Notes: a model not told the origin generated them from the letters alone. 31,061 nt of DNA from Pseudomonadota bacterium (GCA_023412805.1 JAEZRM010000146.1:1-31061); one strand, 5' to 3'; counted from the first letter of the stretch, positions 1 through 8,499 are shown. Translations and numbers: made by a program.

Positions 1-65
1 CCCCGCTCGCGGACCAGCCGAGCCGCCTCGATCTTGAACTCCCGTGCGAACTGTCGTCGTCCCAT
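1..65 (-). CDS. IS3-family transposase OrfA, N-terminal fragment
   Basis: Minus-strand ATG at 65 reads MGRRQFAREFKIEAARLVRE and continues off the window. This is the typical start of the small helix-turn-helix protein OrfA, which with OrfB makes the IS3-family transposase by programmed frameshifting. A GGAGG lies just upstream of the ATG. Only about 21 residues are visible, so integrity of the element cannot be judged. It differs from the OrfA start at the other end of the window, so the two ends belong to different IS elements. Confidence 0.75.
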   Translation of the reverse strand, partial: MGRRQFAREFKIEAARLVRER

Positions 66-127
66 ACGCCACCTCCAGCTTCATCATGACACCTAATCCG
101 GGTGTCCGTGAAACCGGCAGCAGCTCA
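1..127 (-). mobile_element. end of an IS3-family insertion sequence (runs off the window)
   Basis: Read on the minus strand, the segment begins near 127 with TGAGCTGCTGCCGG, a plausible terminal inverted repeat of an IS3-family element. It leads through a short leader into a transposase start codon at 65. The outer end is a call by eye, since the opposite end and any target duplication are not visible. From 128 to 355 there is no gene I can support; this stretch is the downstream flank of the thiamine-diphosphate enzyme gene. Confidence 0.6.
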
Positions 128-355
128 GGCAAGCGCATCCGTGATCTACCCATTACGCTCGACAAGATGTAGCAGTCCCGTAGGTTGGTTCGCTGAGCAC
201 CGGAATTACCAGGCGACGTCACACGACGAGTCGGGAGGAAATTGACCCCATACAGAAAGGCAAGCAGGGACGTGTCCTCCCTTCCGAGCGGTTAGCTGGC
301 AGCCAATGTGTCCCTCTGAAAACAAGGGAACGTTTGGCTTCCGAAAGGCATGAAC

Positions 356-2116
356 TCAAGCTTCAAGCATGCTGCGCGCTGGCTGCTCTTCGAGCGCACG
401 CCGGATCTCAGCCGCGCCTGGCGTCCCGCTTTTCAGCGCCTTCTCCATGTTCTCAACGTATTTCGGCATGCGCTTTGGCGGCAGCAGCGGCTCGTTGGGA
501 TCAACCACCGCCTCGACCAGTGCGGCACCGTCATGAGCGAAGGCGGCACTGAGCACGCTATCGCAGTTCTCGGCCGCTTCCACCTTCCAGCCGCGAATGC
601 CCATGGATTCGGCGGCCTTCACGAAATCGATAGGCTGCAGATCGCATTCGTATTCGGGATTGCCGAGGAACATCATCTGCTCCCACTTGATCTGCCCGAG
701 CGTGTTGTTCTTGAGGACAACGATCTTGATGGGAAGCTTGTAGCGCGTGATGGTGGCGAGTTCGCCGAGCAGCATGCTCAAGCCGCCGTCGCCGACGAAT
801 GCAACGACTTGCCGGCCAGGGAACGCGATACCGGCCGCAATCGCGTACGGGATCGCGCAGGCCATCGTGGCCATGTGGCCAGAGACGCCGTACATCTGCG
901 TCTCGGTCAGCTCGACATGCCGCGCACAAAGACCGGTGTTGTGACCGGAGTCTGAGACCACTACGGCGTCCGGCGCGAGATGTCCGCCAAGTGCCTGCGC
1001 GATGGCCTGCGGCTTCATCGGCTTGCCTGGCCTGTCGGCCGACTCCCGCAGGAGATCGCGCCACGCCTTCATCTTCTTCTGCGCGCTTTCGAGGAAACTG
1101 CGATCCGGCTTGGGCTGTAGTTGCTTGTTCAGCAGGCGCAGGGTCACGGCGGCATCGCCGGCCAAACCGACTTCCGCTGGAAAACGCAGGCCGATGCGGG
1201 TCGCGTCGCGATCGATCTGCACGCCGCGCGCCTGCTTCGGTTTGGGGTAGTATTCGATATAGGGAAACGTGCTGCCCACGATCAGCAGCGTGTCGCATTC
1301 GTCCATCGCCTCTTGCGAAGGGCGCGTGCCAAGGAGACCAATGCCGCCGGTCGTGAGCGGATGTGCATCCGGCAGCACCGCCTTGCCGAGCAACGCCTTG
1401 ATGATGGGAGCGCCAAGCCGTTCGGCGGTTTCGATGAGCTCCTCCCGCGCACCAAGCGCGCCCTGTCCCGCGAGAATTGCGACCCGCCTACCGGCGTTGA
1501 GAATCTCCGCTGCGCGCGCAATGTCGTCGTCGGACGGAATACGGCGCGCATCTGCCTCGGCCAGGGAGACGTGGTGCCTGATGTTGCGCGGCGAGCGGGG
1601 CGCGTCCTCGACCTCTTGCTCCTGGACATCGGTCGGTATGGCAACATGCGCGACGCCGCGCTCCGCCAACGCTGTCCGGCACGCGAGCGACACGACGTTC
1701 TCCACTTGCGCCGGCCCCATGATGCGCGCCGAGTAGCGTGCCACATCCATGAAGAGGCGCGTGTGATCGACATCCTGCTGAGTGTGCGTATCGGTGAGAT
1801 CGTGATATGGGAGGCCGGTAATCGCGAGTACCGGCGCGCGATCCGCTTTGGCGTCGTAGAGGCCATTGAGCAGATGGATGCCACCAGGGCCGGTCGTGGC
1901 GAGGCAGCAACCGAGCTTGCCGGTGAATTTGGCATAGCCGCAGGCCATGAGGGCGGCAGACTCCTCGTGGCGCACCTGCACGAAGCGGATCTGATCCTTG
2001 TGCGTGCGGATGGCCTCAATGATGCCGTTGATGCCATCACCGGCCATGCCGAAGATGACATCTACATCCCAGGCAACCAGGGTCTCGATGAGCGCATCGG
2101 AAGCGTTACGCGACAT
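356..2116 (-). CDS. thiamine-diphosphate enzyme, pyruvate oxidase (PoxB)-like
   Basis: A 586-residue protein with the three-domain layout of the PoxB/acetolactate synthase family. The N-terminal Pyr domain has the activating glutamate in RHEESAAL (about residue 51). A central domain follows (about 190-330). The C-terminal PP domain has the thiamine-diphosphate/Mg motif starting GDGG (about 442) and ending in NN (about 471). The family decarboxylates 2-oxo acids; a quinone-linked pyruvate oxidase producing acetate is likely, but substrate cannot be read from sequence. The ATG at 2116 is preferred because GAGAG sits 8 nt upstream; a GTG at 2125 would overlap that site. It starts 14 nt after the SDR gene stop, so the two form an operon, probably from the promoter at 3066-3090. 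Confidence 0.88.
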   Translation of the reverse strand: MSRNASDALIETLVAWDVDVIFGMAGDGINGIIEAIRTHKDQIRFVQVRHEESAALMACGYAKFTGKLGCCLATTGPGGIHLLNGLYDAKADRAPVLAITGLPYHDLTDTHTQQDVDHTRLFMDVARYSARIMGPAQVENVVSLACRTALAERGVAHVAIPTDVQEQEVEDAPRSPRNIRHHVSLAEADARRIPSDDDIARAAEILNAGRRVAILAGQGALGAREELIETAERLGAPIIKALLGKAVLPDAHPLTTGGIGLLGTRPSQEAMDECDTLLIVGSTFPYIEYYPKPKQARGVQIDRDATRIGLRFPAEVGLAGDAAVTLRLLNKQLQPKPDRSFLESAQKKMKAWRDLLRESADRPGKPMKPQAIAQALGGHLAPDAVVVSDSGHNTGLCARHVELTETQMYGVSGHMATMACAIPYAIAAGIAFPGRQVVAFVGDGGLSMLLGELATITRYKLPIKIVVLKNNTLGQIKWEQMMFLGNPEYECDLQPIDFVKAAESMGIRGWKVEAAENCDSVLSAAFAHDGAALVEAVVDPNEPLLPPKRMPKYVENMEKALKSGTPGAAEIRRALEEQPARSMLEA

Positions 2117-2130
2117 GGCGGTCACTCTCG

Positions 2131-2994
2131 TCAGAGGATGGGTTTGCCGCCGGTCACGGCTATGGTCGCGCCTGATACGTAGCTGGACAACGGATCGGCC
2201 AGCATGACGAATGCGGTCGCCAGTTCCGCCGGCTGGCCAGGTCGCTTCATCGGCACCTGCTTGCCGAAGTTTGAAACCGAGTCCTCAGGCAGTGTAGACG
2301 GGATGAGAGGCGTCCAGATGGGACCGGGCGCAACTGCATTGGCGCGGATGCCCTTCTCTGCGAGCAGCTGCGCAAGACCGGCCGTAAAATTCTGAATCGC
2401 TCCTTTGGTCGTCGCATAGGCCAGGAGAGTCGGATTGGGCACATCGGAATTGATCGAGGCCGTGTTGATGATGGCGCTGCCGGGCTTCATGTGCGGAACG
2501 GCAGCTTTCGTCAGATAGAACATGGCATGGATGTTGACCTTGAAGGTCAGCTCCCACTCCTCGTCGGAGATATCGGTGATCTCCTTGAAGCTCGCCTGAT
2601 GCGCGGCGTTGTTGACGAGGATGTCGATGCCGCCCAGCTCGGAAACCGCCTTATCGACGATCGTGCGGCAGTGTGCGGCATTCTGAATATCGCCAGGCAT
2701 CAGAAGCGCCTTCTGGCCGGCAACTTCGACCAGCTTTTTCGTTTCTTCGGCATCCTCGTGCTCTTCCAGATACGAGATGAGCACGTCGGCACCTTCCCGC
2801 GCATACGCAATGGCAACGGCTCGGCCGATTCCACTATCGGCGCCGGTAATGACCGCCTTCTTGCCCTTGAGGCGTCCGGAGCCCTTGTAGCTCTCCTCGC
2901 CGTGATCCGGGACCGGCTCCATCTTGGCCGTCAGCCCTGGCATCGGCTGCTTCTGTTTCGGAAATGGTGGTTCCGGATGCGGTGATGAGGTCAC
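2131..2994 (-). CDS. SDR-family oxidoreductase, YghA/glucose-dehydrogenase-like
   Basis: A classical short-chain dehydrogenase of about 287 residues (305 if the ATG at 3048 is used). It carries the lead segment typical of E. coli YghA relatives (PKQKQPMPG, then EPVPDHGE). The Rossmann motif TGADSGIG is at about residue 50 of the short form, followed by NNAA, the catalytic serine in NTASIN, and the catalytic YATTK. The C-terminus ends in VTGGKPIL. It should reduce or oxidise a carbonyl or sugar-type substrate with NAD(P); the substrate is unknown. The start is uncertain: GTG at 2994 best fits the family's length, while ATG at 3048 would give an 11-nt leader from the predicted promoter. First gene of the operon with the PoxB-like enzyme. 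A decayed relative lies at 8068-8499. Confidence 0.88.
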   Translation of the reverse strand: MTSSPHPEPPFPKQKQPMPGLTAKMEPVPDHGEESYKGSGRLKGKKAVITGADSGIGRAVAIAYAREGADVLISYLEEHEDAEETKKLVEVAGQKALLMPGDIQNAAHCRTIVDKAVSELGGIDILVNNAAHQASFKEITDISDEEWELTFKVNIHAMFYLTKAAVPHMKPGSAIINTASINSDVPNPTLLAYATTKGAIQNFTAGLAQLLAEKGIRANAVAPGPIWTPLIPSTLPEDSVSNFGKQVPMKRPGQPAELATAFVMLADPLSSYVSGATIAVTGGKPIL

Positions 2995-3065
2995 GGGATG
3001 GCTCGCGGTTCGGATTGAGGCGGGCGCGGCGCCGTGATGGCATTGCATTTCGCGCTTTATGTTCC

Positions 3066-3090
3066 AACACGGCGATATGCTTGAAGTTCC
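3066..3090 (-). promoter_or_regulatory. candidate EcfG-type general stress promoter
   Basis: On the minus strand GGAAC (3090-3086) is followed after 16 nt by TGTT (3069-3066). This fits the alphaproteobacterial EcfG consensus GGAAC-N16/17-CGTT with one mismatch. It points at the SDR/PoxB-like operon. Confidence 0.45.
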
Positions 3091-3176
3091 CGTCCGAATC
3101 GATCCGCCTCTGCTCTTGCATTCACGATCCGAACGGCTATGTCTGGCCCGTCAGCCTGAAAAGATTGGAAGAAATC

Positions 3177-4439
3177 TTGGCACGACGCACCGGCAGCGCT
3201 GATCTTCCCCTCCATGGCGGGCGCGTCCCGGCTTGGCTCGGGCAGCGGATGTCCGTGCTCGGCGCCGTTATTGTGCAGGCCATCGCTCATCATTACGGCC
3301 GCGATGAAGTCCTGCGGCGCCTGTCACATCCGTTCTGGTTCCAGTCCTTCGGCGCGGTCATGGGCATGGACTGGCATTCCTCCGGCATCACCACGAGCGT
3401 CATCGGCGCTCTCAAGCGCGGGCTCGCTCCCCTCGGCGGCGAACTCGGCATCCATGTGTGCGGCGGCCGCGGCAGACATTCACGCCGTACGCCCGATGAG
3501 CTCAATGTCTTGGGGGACCGCATCGGCTTTGATGCAATTGCGCTAACCCGCGCCAGCCGCTTGGTCGCCAAGGTCGATAGTGCCGCGGTGCAGGACGGGT
3601 TTGATCTTTATCTGCATGGCTTCTTCGTGACCGATGAGGGCAAGTGGACGGTCGTTCAGCAGGGCATGAACGAGGACACGCGGCAGGCACGCCGCTACCA
3701 CTGGCATTCGGGTAACGTCACGGACTTTGTCGATGCGCCGCACAGCGCCATCGAGGGGCCGTGCCAGGGCACTATCATCAATCTGACCGACAGTCGCGCC
3801 GCGGCCTCGCGATCGGCCCAACTCGATCTGCTGGAAATCCTCGGCCCCGACCGCATCGTCGGCGAGTTCGCGGCGATCTCTGCGGACGTTCCGTCGCAAA
3901 TGTCGCTGCCGCATCTTGTCATGCCGGCGCACCACGACGTGCGTTCGAGCGATGTGTTCACGCGGCGGCTGCACGGAACTCTCGCAGCAGCAGCAGAGCG
4001 TGGCCCAGTCGATTTTCCCGAGCTGCTGCTTACGCCCGGTGTCGGCGCTCGAACCGTCCAGTCGCTCGCCATGGTCGCGGAGGTCGTCCATGGCACGCCT
4101 TACCGCTTTCAAGATCCAGCACGATTTTCCTTGGCACATGGCGGCAAGGATCGGCATCCCTACCCCGTTCCGATCAAGGTTTACGACGAGACCATTCGGG
4201 TTCTGAAATCGGCCGTGAGACAAGCCCGGTTCGGCCATACGGAAGAACTGGCCGCGCTCGAAAGGCTTGATGCGCAAGCGCGGCAACTCGAGCGCACGGC
4301 AAACGGCCACTCCCTCGAAGCTTTTATCGCTGGTGAACGCGAGATCTCGCCCTCCCTGGATGGTCGCTCCGTCTTCGGCTGGGAAGAGGATATCGTCAGC
4401 CGTGATAAGGAAAAGGCATCTTTCCGAAAGCCGCAATGA
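3177..4439 (+). CDS. DUF763 family protein
   Basis: A 420-residue protein that I recognise as DUF763 from conserved blocks in order: ADLPLHGGRVPAWL, FWFQSFGAVMGMDWHSSG, KVDSAAVQDG, VVQQGMNEDTRQARRYHWHS, LLLTPGVGARTVQSLAMVAE and FSLAHGGKDRHPYPVP. The family is best known from archaea and scattered bacteria, and its biochemical role is not established. The block LLLTPGVGARTVQSLA looks like a helix-hairpin-helix, which suggests nucleic-acid binding (inference). The frame is open far upstream; TTG at 3177 is chosen because it has GGAAGAA just before it and because the domain begins a few residues later (RRTGSADLPLHGG). An in-frame TTG at 3165 is an alternative. It is divergent from the SDR operon. 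Confidence 0.85.
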   Translation: MARRTGSADLPLHGGRVPAWLGQRMSVLGAVIVQAIAHHYGRDEVLRRLSHPFWFQSFGAVMGMDWHSSGITTSVIGALKRGLAPLGGELGIHVCGGRGRHSRRTPDELNVLGDRIGFDAIALTRASRLVAKVDSAAVQDGFDLYLHGFFVTDEGKWTVVQQGMNEDTRQARRYHWHSGNVTDFVDAPHSAIEGPCQGTIINLTDSRAAASRSAQLDLLEILGPDRIVGEFAAISADVPSQMSLPHLVMPAHHDVRSSDVFTRRLHGTLAAAAERGPVDFPELLLTPGVGARTVQSLAMVAEVVHGTPYRFQDPARFSLAHGGKDRHPYPVPIKVYDETIRVLKSAVRQARFGHTEELAALERLDAQARQLERTANGHSLEAFIAGEREISPSLDGRSVFGWEEDIVSRDKEKASFRKPQ

Positions 4440-4492
4440 CGGCGAATGATTGTGGCTAATCCGTAGCGCGATTAAGAGGTGCTTCCGCGACC

Positions 4493-4517
4493 GGAACTGA
4501 GCCGGGGGCCACGTGTT
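4493..4517 (+). promoter_or_regulatory. weak candidate EcfG-type promoter
   Basis: GGAAC (4493-4497), 16 nt, then TGTT (4514-4517). The predicted transcription start would fall almost on the ATG at 4526, implying a leaderless mRNA, so this may be coincidence. Confidence 0.2.
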
Positions 4518-4525
4518 CTCAGCGT

Positions 4526-5296
4526 ATGGCCAGCCAATCCCGCGCTCTCATCGACCGACCGATTTGGGGATTAGCCTACGCATGGTCCGGCATTGCGATC
4601 ATGTGGGCGTTTTGGATTTGCTTCTTCATTTTTTTGTCTTCTCCGCGACGGCTGCTTGATAGCTGGCCACTGCCGACTGTCGATCATGGCGGATTTGTTG
4701 GCCCCTCCGTGATGGCCGCGCTGATCGACGTAGGCCTGATTGCCCTTTTTGGTCTGCAGCATTCGCTCATGGCGCGGCCCTGGTTCAAGAAGCGGGTAAT
4801 GCACCGGCTCCCTCCAGCATTCGAGCGTTGCACGTATGTCCACATGGCAAACCTGAGCCTATTTGCTCTTGTCATCTTCTGGCAGCCGATCACTGCCGAG
4901 ATTTGGAATCTGAGCCGAGGACCATGGCGAGATGCTGTATGGGCGCTCTTTGTAGTCGGCTGGGTGATCCTATTTCTGGGCGCGCGTTCGTTCGGCATAT
5001 TCGAGCTCTTGGGCCTGAAGCAAATGCGCGCTTGGACCGATGGCGAGCGGCCCCAGGAGATCCCGCTGAAGACTGGACTCCTGTATCGATGGTTGCGTCA
5101 TCCTATGTACGTTGGCGTGCTCACCGCGTTGTGGGCGACCCCTCGCATGACTGCGGGCCACTTGCTGCTTGCCATCGGCTTCACTCTCTACGTGCTGATC
5201 GCCCGACGTTATGAGGAGCGCGACTTGCGGACGCAGTTTGGCGACACCTACCAGCGTTGGCGAATGCTGCACAGAGCAGATCCTCGAACGCTCTAG
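4526..5296 (+). CDS. MddA/isoprenylcysteine-type membrane methyltransferase
   Basis: A 256-residue multi-pass membrane protein with about five to six hydrophobic helices. The C-terminal block includes LLYRWLRHPMYVGVLTALWA, then TAGHLLLAIGFTLYVLIA and the RRYEERDLRTQFGDTYQRW signature. This is the SAM-binding part of the isoprenylcysteine carboxyl methyltransferase/NnrU superfamily. Preceding text (IFELLGLKQM and an ATPRMTAGHLL block) is closest to MddA, which methylates methanethiol to dimethyl sulfide. Substrate assignment is an inference; a generic membrane methyltransferase is safer. The start at 4526 lacks a clear ribosome binding site. Confidence 0.75.
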   Translation: MASQSRALIDRPIWGLAYAWSGIAIMWAFWICFFIFLSSPRRLLDSWPLPTVDHGGFVGPSVMAALIDVGLIALFGLQHSLMARPWFKKRVMHRLPPAFERCTYVHMANLSLFALVIFWQPITAEIWNLSRGPWRDAVWALFVVGWVILFLGARSFGIFELLGLKQMRAWTDGERPQEIPLKTGLLYRWLRHPMYVGVLTALWATPRMTAGHLLLAIGFTLYVLIARRYEERDLRTQFGDTYQRWRMLHRADPRTL

Positions 5297-5378
5297 GACA
5301 CACAGCGGACAAGATAGCGGCCCTGTGAAGATCGTCCCCGGCCCTATGAACACATACTAGCGCGTCGGCGGTGCTGCG

Positions 5379-5897
5379 TCAGGCTGGCGTGACCATGATC
5401 TGTGCGGCCGCGCGTTGGTACAATGGATGATTGGTGATGCGGTCGCCCTCGTTCTTCGACATCTCCGCCAGAACCTCACGCTTCTCGCGGAAAAAGACTG
5501 GCGCAAACTCGGGATCATTTTCCGCCATGTTACGTGTGTTGTCGATAATGTCGGCCAGTTTGATGAGCTTGGCTTCCCAAGGCGCCCGACCGAGGCGCCA
5601 TGAGGCCATGGCCATACGCGCTCTGCGGTTGCCCTTCTCCGCATCTGTGAGCCAGTAAACCAGCTGGGCGATCTCATCTCCGAAGATGCGCATGATGTCC
5701 TGCAAGCTGGTGTCGGTATCCTCGACAGTGTCGTGGAGATAGGCAGCCGCCACGATATTCTGATCGGTGATACCCTGCTCTCCAAGCAAGCCTACGACGG
5801 CATCCAGATGCGCGACATACGGTTCGTTCGTATACTTGCGCGTCTGGGTGCGATGTTTTTCCGAGGCGAATTCTCGGGCGTGGGCTACGATATCCAT
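5379..5897 (-). CDS. HD-domain phosphohydrolase, MESH1/SpoT-hydrolase-like
   Basis: A 172-residue single-domain HD protein. Metal ligands are visible in order: H30 (PYVAHLD), H55-D56 with ED59-60 (AYLHDTVEDTD), and D116 in KLADIIDNTRN. The arrangement and the KHRTQTRKYTNEPYVAH start match small alarmone hydrolases (MESH1-like), which resemble the (p)ppGpp hydrolase half of SpoT. There is no synthetase domain. Hydrolysis of (p)ppGpp or NADPH-type substrates is plausible but not shown. It is the last gene of the minus-strand run starting at 7688, 42 nt after the PHA-system gene. The start has only a distant GAGAGG, so it may be coupled to upstream translation. Confidence 0.8.
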   Translation of the reverse strand: MDIVAHAREFASEKHRTQTRKYTNEPYVAHLDAVVGLLGEQGITDQNIVAAAYLHDTVEDTDTSLQDIMRIFGDEIAQLVYWLTDAEKGNRRARMAMASWRLGRAPWEAKLIKLADIIDNTRNMAENDPEFAPVFFREKREVLAEMSKNEGDRITNHPLYQRAAAQIMVTPA

Positions 5898-5939
5898 CGC
5901 TGACTGCTTGCCTCTCGTGCCGCAATTTATCGATGCACT

Positions 5940-6245
5940 CTATTTTTTCTCGACGAGGACTTTAACTCTTCGCTCGATGGAATCTCGAACCACATCGGCG
6001 AACTTCGCCAGCAGCCATGGAAGCGTGATCTCAAGACGCACCTCCTTGTCGCCAACGAGGACATTACCGGTGACGGCTTGGCCGAATGCGCGAATCTGAA
6101 AGTCCATGCGATTGTCTGACCATTGCTCGTGTTCGATATTGAGGACCGGAAACATTTGAGCGGCTCGCCCGAGCGCCGGCTGAAGGCGACGAACGACCTC
6201 GTCCTTGTCGAGCGCATGCGAAATGGTGACGACCAGTGGATCCAT
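5940..6245 (-). CDS. polyhydroxyalkanoic acid system family protein
   Basis: A 101-residue protein beginning MDPLVVTISHALDKDEVVRR and continuing with the NVLVGDKEVRLEITLPWLLAKFA block and a basic end. This matches the PHA_gran_rgn/polyhydroxyalkanoic acid system family, small proteins linked by annotation to PHA granules; function is unproven. ATG at 6245 is preferred, as the reading frame is open for about 200 nt upstream but overlaps the ligase gene without a better start. Weak AGG spacing upstream. It sits between the ligase and the HD hydrolase on the same strand. Confidence 0.7.
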   Translation of the reverse strand: MDPLVVTISHALDKDEVVRRLQPALGRAAQMFPVLNIEHEQWSDNRMDFQIRAFGQAVTGNVLVGDKEVRLEITLPWLLAKFADVVRDSIERRVKVLVEKK

Positions 6246-6321
6246 GTCTTGGCCTAAAGTCTTGGAGGCATTGCGTCTCAGTTTCGCCAGGTACTCCCGC
6301 AGAGCGTCTTCGATACCAACC

Positions 6322-7356
6322 TTAGAGCGTGGCGAATTTGGCCGTGGAAGGCCGAGGCAGCTGATCGAAAGTGCATTGCTTGGGCGCCTTATCCGGACGC
6401 CATCGCTCCAGCTTTGTCCCATGTCGAAAGCGACGGCCGGTGACATGGTCGTACAGCACCTCCGCGACCAGCTTTGGCCGGAGGGGCTGCCAATCGGCCG
6501 ACCGCTCAGTGCTCCAGCGGGTCGGGCCGCCAGGTGCGTTTCCTGTGAACCCCGGCGCGGCTATGAGCTTTTCGAGCCGTGCGGTCAGGGCGGGTTTGTC
6601 TATGTCCGGGATGGATGCCGTGAAGCCGACGTGATGCAGGAGACCCTCGCTGTCGTAGAGGCCAAGGAGCAGCGATCCGACATGGCGACTGCCGGTCTCA
6701 TAACGGAATCCGCCCACGACGCAGTCGGCCGTCCGCTTGTTCTTGATCTTGAGCATGGCGCGCTCGCCGGGCCGATAGGGAAGACTTAGCCGCTTGGCGA
6801 CGATCCCATCGAGCGCGGTATGTCGGCCCCTGAGCCAGCGTCGGGCGACCGCGAGCTCGCGCGTGAATGGCGTCAATGCCAGTCCCGGCGCCTTATTGTC
6901 TTTGTCGAGGAATGCCTCCAATGCAGCACGGCGCTCAACGAAGGCTCGATGCAAGAGCTCCTTTTTCCCAATGCCCAGGCAGTCGAAGGCGACAAGGACG
7001 GCCGGCGTCGCGGCAGCGAGTCGCTTGATGCGACTTTCAGAAGGATGAAGCCGCATCTGGAGCGCATCGAAAGAGAGTTCGCCATCCTGGCGGATGATGA
7101 GTTCGCCATCGACCAAGAAGCGCGCTACACGCCGCCGTTCGAGATTTGAAACCACTTCGGGAAAGAATCGGGCAAGCGACTTGCCTGACTTCGCTTTCAA
7201 TTCGACTCTCCGACCATCGCGCAAGGCGAGGCAGCGAAAGCCGTCCCACTTTGGTTCATATTGCCAGCCATCTTCAGCCGGCAAGGCGTCGACGAGACGC
7301 GCTTCCATAGGAACAAGCGTTTCAAAATCGAAGGTATCCGCCGAAGACGGCGCCAT
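6322..7356 (-). CDS. stand-alone ATP-dependent DNA ligase (LigC/LigD-ligase type)
   Basis: A 344-residue ligase with an adenylation domain followed by an OB-fold, and no polymerase or nuclease domains. The nucleotidyl lysine is K36 in EPKWDGFR (motif I). Later motifs include DGELIIR, the motif IV region DGIVAKRLSLPYRPG and motif V (MLKIKNKRTADCVVGG). The OB-fold ends near the KLERWRPDKAP block. It seals DNA nicks, probably in a repair role such as base-excision or end-joining in stationary or stressed cells. It starts 27 nt after the small basic protein gene and is likely driven by the stress promoter at 7722-7747. It is intact, unlike the LigD fragment at 8500-9150. Confidence 0.9.
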   Translation of the reverse strand: MAPSSADTFDFETLVPMEARLVDALPAEDGWQYEPKWDGFRCLALRDGRRVELKAKSGKSLARFFPEVVSNLERRRVARFLVDGELIIRQDGELSFDALQMRLHPSESRIKRLAAATPAVLVAFDCLGIGKKELLHRAFVERRAALEAFLDKDNKAPGLALTPFTRELAVARRWLRGRHTALDGIVAKRLSLPYRPGERAMLKIKNKRTADCVVGGFRYETGSRHVGSLLLGLYDSEGLLHHVGFTASIPDIDKPALTARLEKLIAAPGFTGNAPGGPTRWSTERSADWQPLRPKLVAEVLYDHVTGRRFRHGTKLERWRPDKAPKQCTFDQLPRPSTAKFATL

Positions 7357-7382
7357 AGCAGGAGCCTTCAGTGAGGGTTCGT

Positions 7383-7688
7383 TCAGTGCCCGCGCCGCTT
7401 TCGTGTGGCGGCAGCCTTCTTGGCGGATGCGGAACGCGCTGATGCGGGTCGTGAGGCCGCGGCCTTCCCGCCCAAGCGCCCGCCCTTGTGGGCCGCGGGC
7501 TTACCTGTTTGTTTTCCGCGGCCAGAGCCCCCGGACTTCTTGCCGCCGGCGTCGTCCTTGTTCACGGTCGCCCAGGCTCGGCGCTCTGCCTCCTTTCCGG
7601 AGACGCCGCGCTTCTTATAGCCTTCCGCAATATGGTCGGCCTTCCGCTCCTGTTTACCGGTGTACTTGGACTTATCACCGCGAGGCAT
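7383..7688 (-). CDS. small basic protein of the so-called plasmid-stabilisation type
   Basis: A 101-residue protein starting MPRGDKSKYTGKQERKADHI and continuing GYKKRGVSGKEAERRAWATVNK, followed by a low-complexity Lys/Ala/Gly/Ser-rich, histone-H1-like tail. The N-terminal part is common in Hyphomicrobiales and often annotated as plasmid stabilisation protein without evidence. The charged tail suggests nucleic-acid binding (inference). Start ATG 7688 has GGAGGAAG 6 nt upstream, a strong site; upstream ATGs belong to leader sequence. First gene of a four-gene minus-strand run. Confidence 0.78.
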   Translation of the reverse strand: MPRGDKSKYTGKQERKADHIAEGYKKRGVSGKEAERRAWATVNKDDAGGKKSGGSGRGKQTGKPAAHKGGRLGGKAAASRPASARSASAKKAAATRKRRGH

Positions 7689-7721
7689 GGCATCTTCCTC
7701 CATGGTTTGCACCATGTGCGG

Positions 7722-7747
7722 AACATTCCGTTCAAGGCCGAGGTTCC
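7722..7747 (-). promoter_or_regulatory. candidate EcfG-type general stress promoter
   Basis: Minus-strand GGAAC (7747-7743), a 17-nt spacer, and TGTT (7725-7722), about 35 nt before the ATG at 7688. This is good geometry for an EcfG promoter driving the basic protein, ligase, PHA-family and HD-hydrolase run. Confidence 0.5.
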
Positions 7748-8067
7748 GCTGTGCCGGAAAACATCTTCATCTGTGTAATCCGGCTCCATCTAGAAGTCCG
7801 ACCGGATAAGTGCGTGTCACTCGCGGCTCTGGACGTCGTGCTTTACGCTAAAGACTAGCAAGTGATCGCGTAGTGAGGCGCCACCAAACTTCCCGGAACG
7901 AAGGTGACGGCATTCGGTTACGCACGAGAGCGGTGCGTACGCGCCCGTAGTACAGCTCGGCTACGAGATGTGAAACCCGCGAGGGTGCCTCATCTGTAAC
8001 CGACGTCGGACTGCCGCGCGCCCATATTTGGGCGGCTGATGCAACCAAAAGCCGAGCGGAAATTCCC
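7748..8067. other. intergenic stretch without a gene
   Basis: About 320 bases between divergent units. I see no convincing coding frame. The only element noted is a possible EcfG-type promoter at 7895-7919. Confidence 0.5.
7895..7919 (+). promoter_or_regulatory. possible EcfG-type promoter before the SDR pseudogene
   Basis: GGAAC (7895-7899), a 16-nt spacer, then GGTT (7916-7919), one mismatch from consensus, about 150 nt upstream of the ATG at 8068. Confidence 0.3.
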
Positions 8068-8499
8068 ATGACCGAGCGGAAGCAATCAATCCAAGACTAT
8101 TCGAGACGCGAAGTGATCGGCAGCGGCGTGGCGACCGGTGTCGCACTTTCAATCGCAGACCGCGCGCGTGCGCAATCATCTACCTCGACAGCTGAAAAGG
8201 CTAGCTCTATGGCCCTTCAAGATCCGACGACGAAATACCCAGCCCGCCATTCAAGCCCCAGGAGCAGCCGTGGCCCGGTTTGGCCCGCCGAATGGAGCCC
8301 CGTCCCGATCACGGCCAGGGGACATTCGTAGCGAGAGCTTCTGCCGTAAGCTGGTCGATGCGGCCGTGAGCAGACTGGGCGGGCTAGACCTTCTAGTGCT
8401 CAACGCCGCGCGTCAGCAAACTCGTTCCTCCATATTGGACTTTTCCAGCGAGGACTTTGATGCAACGATGAAGACCAACGTATATGCGCCGTTCTGCTT
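8068..8499 (+). pseudogene. decayed Tat-signal SDR dehydrogenase
   Basis: The ATG at 8068 opens with a twin-arginine leader (YSRREVIGSGVATGVALS, then RARAQ) followed by MALQDPTTKYP, the lead of a YghA-like SDR. Near 8243 the frame shifts: PPFKPQEQPWPGLARRMEPR and PDHGQGT read in another frame. Near 8320 an internal segment containing the nucleotide-binding motif is missing. The sequence resumes in a third frame with SESFCRKLVDAAVSRLGGLD and LLVLNAARQQ, then FDATMKTNVYAPF. Homology stops near 8495 where ligD sequence begins, so the catalytic YxxxK part is absent. It cannot make a working enzyme. The intact relative is at 2131-2994. Confidence 0.8.

Noticed and set aside
1121..2182. 353-codon plus-strand frame opposite the PoxB-like gene
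   Set aside because: Arg-rich shadow of a high-GC gene; the minus-strand frame has clear family motifs.
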